Source: Nitrospirota bacterium (lineage in GTDB: Bacteria; Nitrospirota; Thermodesulfovibrionia; Thermodesulfovibrionales; UBA1546). From it: a DNA stretch of 13,498 nt. The stretch lies in contig SCSY01000054.1 of assembly GCA_004298625.1 (NCBI GenBank), positions 1-13,498 of the forward strand, written 5' to 3'. Shown here piece after piece: positions 11,984-13,498 of this stretch. Below the pieces are notes generated by a model. The model had not been told where the DNA came from, searched no databases, and saw nothing but the letters and a program-made list of their open reading frames with translations. A program made the translations under genes and the position numbers. Positions within the stretch are counted from its first letter, which is position 1; each line of letters starts with the position of its first letter.

Positions 11984-13312
11984 ATGAAAAAGAAAAAGCT
12001 GCTCTTGATATTAGCGCTTATATTGACTACTGCAATAAGCGGCATTCTCATTGGAAGATTATCCGTAGGCATTGTTAACGCAGAAGGGGAAGGCTATGAG
12101 GAGCTGAAGATATTCACCGAGGTGCTTTCCATTGTCAAGAGAAACTACGTGGAAGACGTAAAGATAAAAGACATGATCTATGGGGCGATAAAAGGTATGC
12201 TGAATTCGCTCGATCCTCATTCGGGTTTTATGCCGCCTGAGGCATATAAGGAGATGCAGGTTGACACCAAAGGCGAGTTCGGCGGAGTCGGAATTCAGAT
12301 TGGGGTAAAAGAAGGGGCGCTTACCGTTATAGCGCCGATAGAAGACACCCCTGCCGATAAGGCAGGCATTAAAGCAGGCGACAAGATAATAAAGATCAGC
12401 GGCGAGTCTACAAGAGATATGAGCCTGCATGATGCCGTCGGCAAGATGCGCGGACAGAAAGGCACAGCTGTTGTTCTTACAATTATGCGTGAAGGCTGGA
12501 AAGAGACAAAGGACTTTACGATAGTCAGGGATATAATAAAAGTGAAAAGTGTAAAAGCAAAGGTTTTAGAAGACAAGATTGGACATGTAAAAATTAATCA
12601 GTTCCAGGAGAAGACTGCATCCGACCTTGATTCTGCGCTGTCTAAGATTTTGAAAGAAGGCGCAACTTCTCTTATCCTCGATCTCAGGAATAATCCCGGC
12701 GGACTACTGAACAGCGCTGTTGAGGTTTCGGGTCAATTTCTGCCCCCGGGCAAGGTTGTTGTGTTCATAAAGGGAAGAACAGGAGAAAGAACAGATTACC
12801 GCACACAAAATGAAGGGGCTGTTGAGCCCATAGAAGAAAAACACAAAGCCCTTAGGACTATGCCCATGATTGTGCTTGTAAATCAGGGAAGCGCCAGCGC
12901 CTCAGAGATTGTTGCGGGCGCGCTTAAGGACTGGAACAGGGCTGTTGTGCTTGGAGTTCAAACCTTTGGGAAAGGCTCTGTCCAAAGCGTTATCCCTCTC
13001 AGTGACGGTTCGGGACTCAGGCTTACAACTGCCCGTTATTACACCCCCAAAGGGATTTCCATTCAGTCAACAGGCATCGTGCCTGATATTGTTGTAAAAC
13101 TTGAACAAAAAGGCAATGGCAAAGAACATCCTGTGGTAAGAGAAAAAGACCTTGAAAGGCATCTGAAGAACGATCAGTCCGATGAAAAGACAAAAGAACC
13201 CGAGGAGATGGCGCCTATAGAAATCAGCGAAAAGGATGATGTTCAGCTTCAAAGGGCTATAGACCTTCTTAAGTCCTGGAAGGTGTTGAAGGAACTGCCG
13301 AAGGCATCGTAA
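11984..13312 (+). CDS. ctpA: carboxyl-terminal processing protease, S41 family, PDZ-containing
   Basis: This is a periplasmic Ser/Lys protease of the CtpA/Prc type, which trims or degrades envelope proteins. From the ATG at 11984 it has 442 aa. An N-terminal basic and hydrophobic signal/anchor (MKKKKLLLILALILTTAIS) leads the sequence. An S41 N-terminal helical region holds SLDPHSGFMPPEAY. A PDZ domain (about residues 90-175) starts KGEFGGVGIQIG and contains KAGIKAGDKIIKISG. The protease core has SLILDLRNNPGGLL and the dyad: nucleophile S305 (GSASASEI, the middle Ser) and K330 (TFGKGSVQS), 25 residues apart as in E. coli Prc. The tail (about 375-442) is charged, KE-rich and weakly conserved. 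GGAGG at 11968-11972 is too close to the ATG at 11975 (2 nt) and fits the GTG at 11981 (8 nt) or the ATG at 11984 (11 nt). It lies directly downstream of the ftsEX/envC genes; CtpA proteases in other bacteria control cell-wall hydrolases. Confidence 0.94.
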   Translation: MKKKKLLLILALILTTAISGILIGRLSVGIVNAEGEGYEELKIFTEVLSIVKRNYVEDVKIKDMIYGAIKGMLNSLDPHSGFMPPEAYKEMQVDTKGEFGGVGIQIGVKEGALTVIAPIEDTPADKAGIKAGDKIIKISGESTRDMSLHDAVGKMRGQKGTAVVLTIMREGWKETKDFTIVRDIIKVKSVKAKVLEDKIGHVKINQFQEKTASDLDSALSKILKEGATSLILDLRNNPGGLLNSAVEVSGQFLPPGKVVVFIKGRTGERTDYRTQNEGAVEPIEEKHKALRTMPMIVLVNQGSASASEIVAGALKDWNRAVVLGVQTFGKGSVQSVIPLSDGSGLRLTTARYYTPKGISIQSTGIVPDIVVKLEQKGNGKEHPVVREKDLERHLKNDQSDEKTKEPEEMAPIEISEKDDVQLQRAIDLLKSWKVLKELPKAS

Positions 13313-13315
13313 AAA

Positions 13316-13369
13316 CAGTGTCAGTGAATAGTAACAGTTTAACTGACACTGAAAACTGACACTGACACT
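13316..13369. repeat. compound direct/inverted repeat of a CAGTGT/ACTGAC word
   Basis: CAGTGTCAGT (13316-13325) is the exact reverse complement of ACTGACACTG (13342-13351), giving a 10-bp stem with a 16-nt loop. A second copy of the right arm, AACTGACACTGA, recurs at 13354-13365 after AACTGACACTGA at 13341-13352. A further inner palindrome, CAGTT-t-AACTG, spans 13335-13345. The left arm can pair with either right arm, so alternative hairpins are possible. The repeat begins 4 bp after the ctpA stop and ends 7 bp before the next ATG. No T-tract follows. Confidence 0.7.
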
Positions 13370-13376
13370 TACTGAT

Positions 13377-13498
13377 ATGTCCCGCATTATTTTTGACATA
13401 GAGACTGTTGGAAAGGACTTTGATTCCTTTGACAAGGGCACCCAGGAATACCTTCTTAAATGGGCCGAGTCGGAAGAAGACATTAAGGACGTAAAAGA
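13377..13498 (+). CDS. predicted 3'-5' exonuclease, PolB-exonuclease-like (5' part only)
   Basis: I translated 40 codons from the ATG at 13377 to the window edge. The sequence begins MSRIIFDIETVGKDFDSF and continues with an acidic, helix-like stretch (EYLLKWAESEEDIKDVK). The DIE triad start (D7, E9) is the first DEDD exonuclease motif (DxE). The surrounding pattern matches, from memory, the family of predicted 3'-5' exonucleases related to the PolB proofreading domain (RNase H-like fold). No Shine-Dalgarno lies upstream because the spacer is filled by the repeat at 13316-13369. The remaining catalytic aspartates are outside the window, so activity cannot be judged. Confidence 0.65.
   Translation, partial: MSRIIFDIETVGKDFDSFDKGTQEYLLKWAESEEDIKDVK

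Noticed and set aside
13316..13351. Intrinsic terminator after ctpA
   Set aside because: The stem is 10 bp but the loop is 16 nt and no T-tract follows; better described as a repeat of unknown role.

Overview
The window looks like a stretch of chromosome from a Gram-negative, probably anaerobic bacterium. The envelope genes (ftsE, ftsX, an EnvC-like factor, a CtpA-type protease), a split transketolase, a selenocysteine-containing SelD and frequent AGG arginine codons would fit an uncultured Nitrospirota or 'deltaproteobacterial' lineage. That placement is inference; no rRNA or other phylogenetic marker is present.

Layout. On the left, two minus-strand genes probably form one transcript: endonuclease IV (nfo, 811-1668), then a secreted HExxH protein (1-806) that runs off the window edge. 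An isolated plus-strand orphan follows (1817-2488); its codon usage differs from the rest. A convergent pentapeptide-repeat gene lies at 2539-3228. A palindromic REP/MITE-like element (3254-3330) separates it from ilvA, a threonine ammonia-lyase with a C-terminal ACT domain (3393-4580). ilvA has a consensus extended -10 box placed so that its mRNA may be leaderless.

From 4.6 kb to the end everything is on the plus strand and tightly packed. In order: a possible tiny ORF; a TPR/proline-rich membrane protein (4668-5735); selD (5748-6797), read through an in-frame TGA as selenocysteine; a conserved small hypothetical (6914-7333); the two transketolase halves (7330-8175 and 8168-9130); ftsE; ftsX; an EnvC-like LytM factor with degenerate catalytic residues; a CtpA-type S41 protease; and the start of a PolB-exonuclease-like gene (13377 onward). 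From 6914 to 10673 the genes overlap or are separated by 2 bp, so one transcript is likely.

How the genes work together. FtsEX is the ATP-driven divisome complex that controls periplasmic EnvC-type activators of cell-wall amidases. The downstream factor has lost the M23 metal ligands, as E. coli EnvC has, and a periplasmic carboxyl-terminal protease follows. This is a compact division/cell-wall-remodelling cassette. The transketolase pair supplies pentose-phosphate interconversion, nfo repairs abasic sites, and SelD makes selenophosphate, so the organism must decode UGA as Sec.

I found no CRISPR array, RNA gene, prophage or obvious new defence system. The strongest non-trivial signals are the Sec-SelD, which simple ORF calling truncates, the EnvC-like degeneracy, the possibly leaderless ilvA, the codon-atypical orphan, and several short palindromic or heptameric repeats, one of which is translated.
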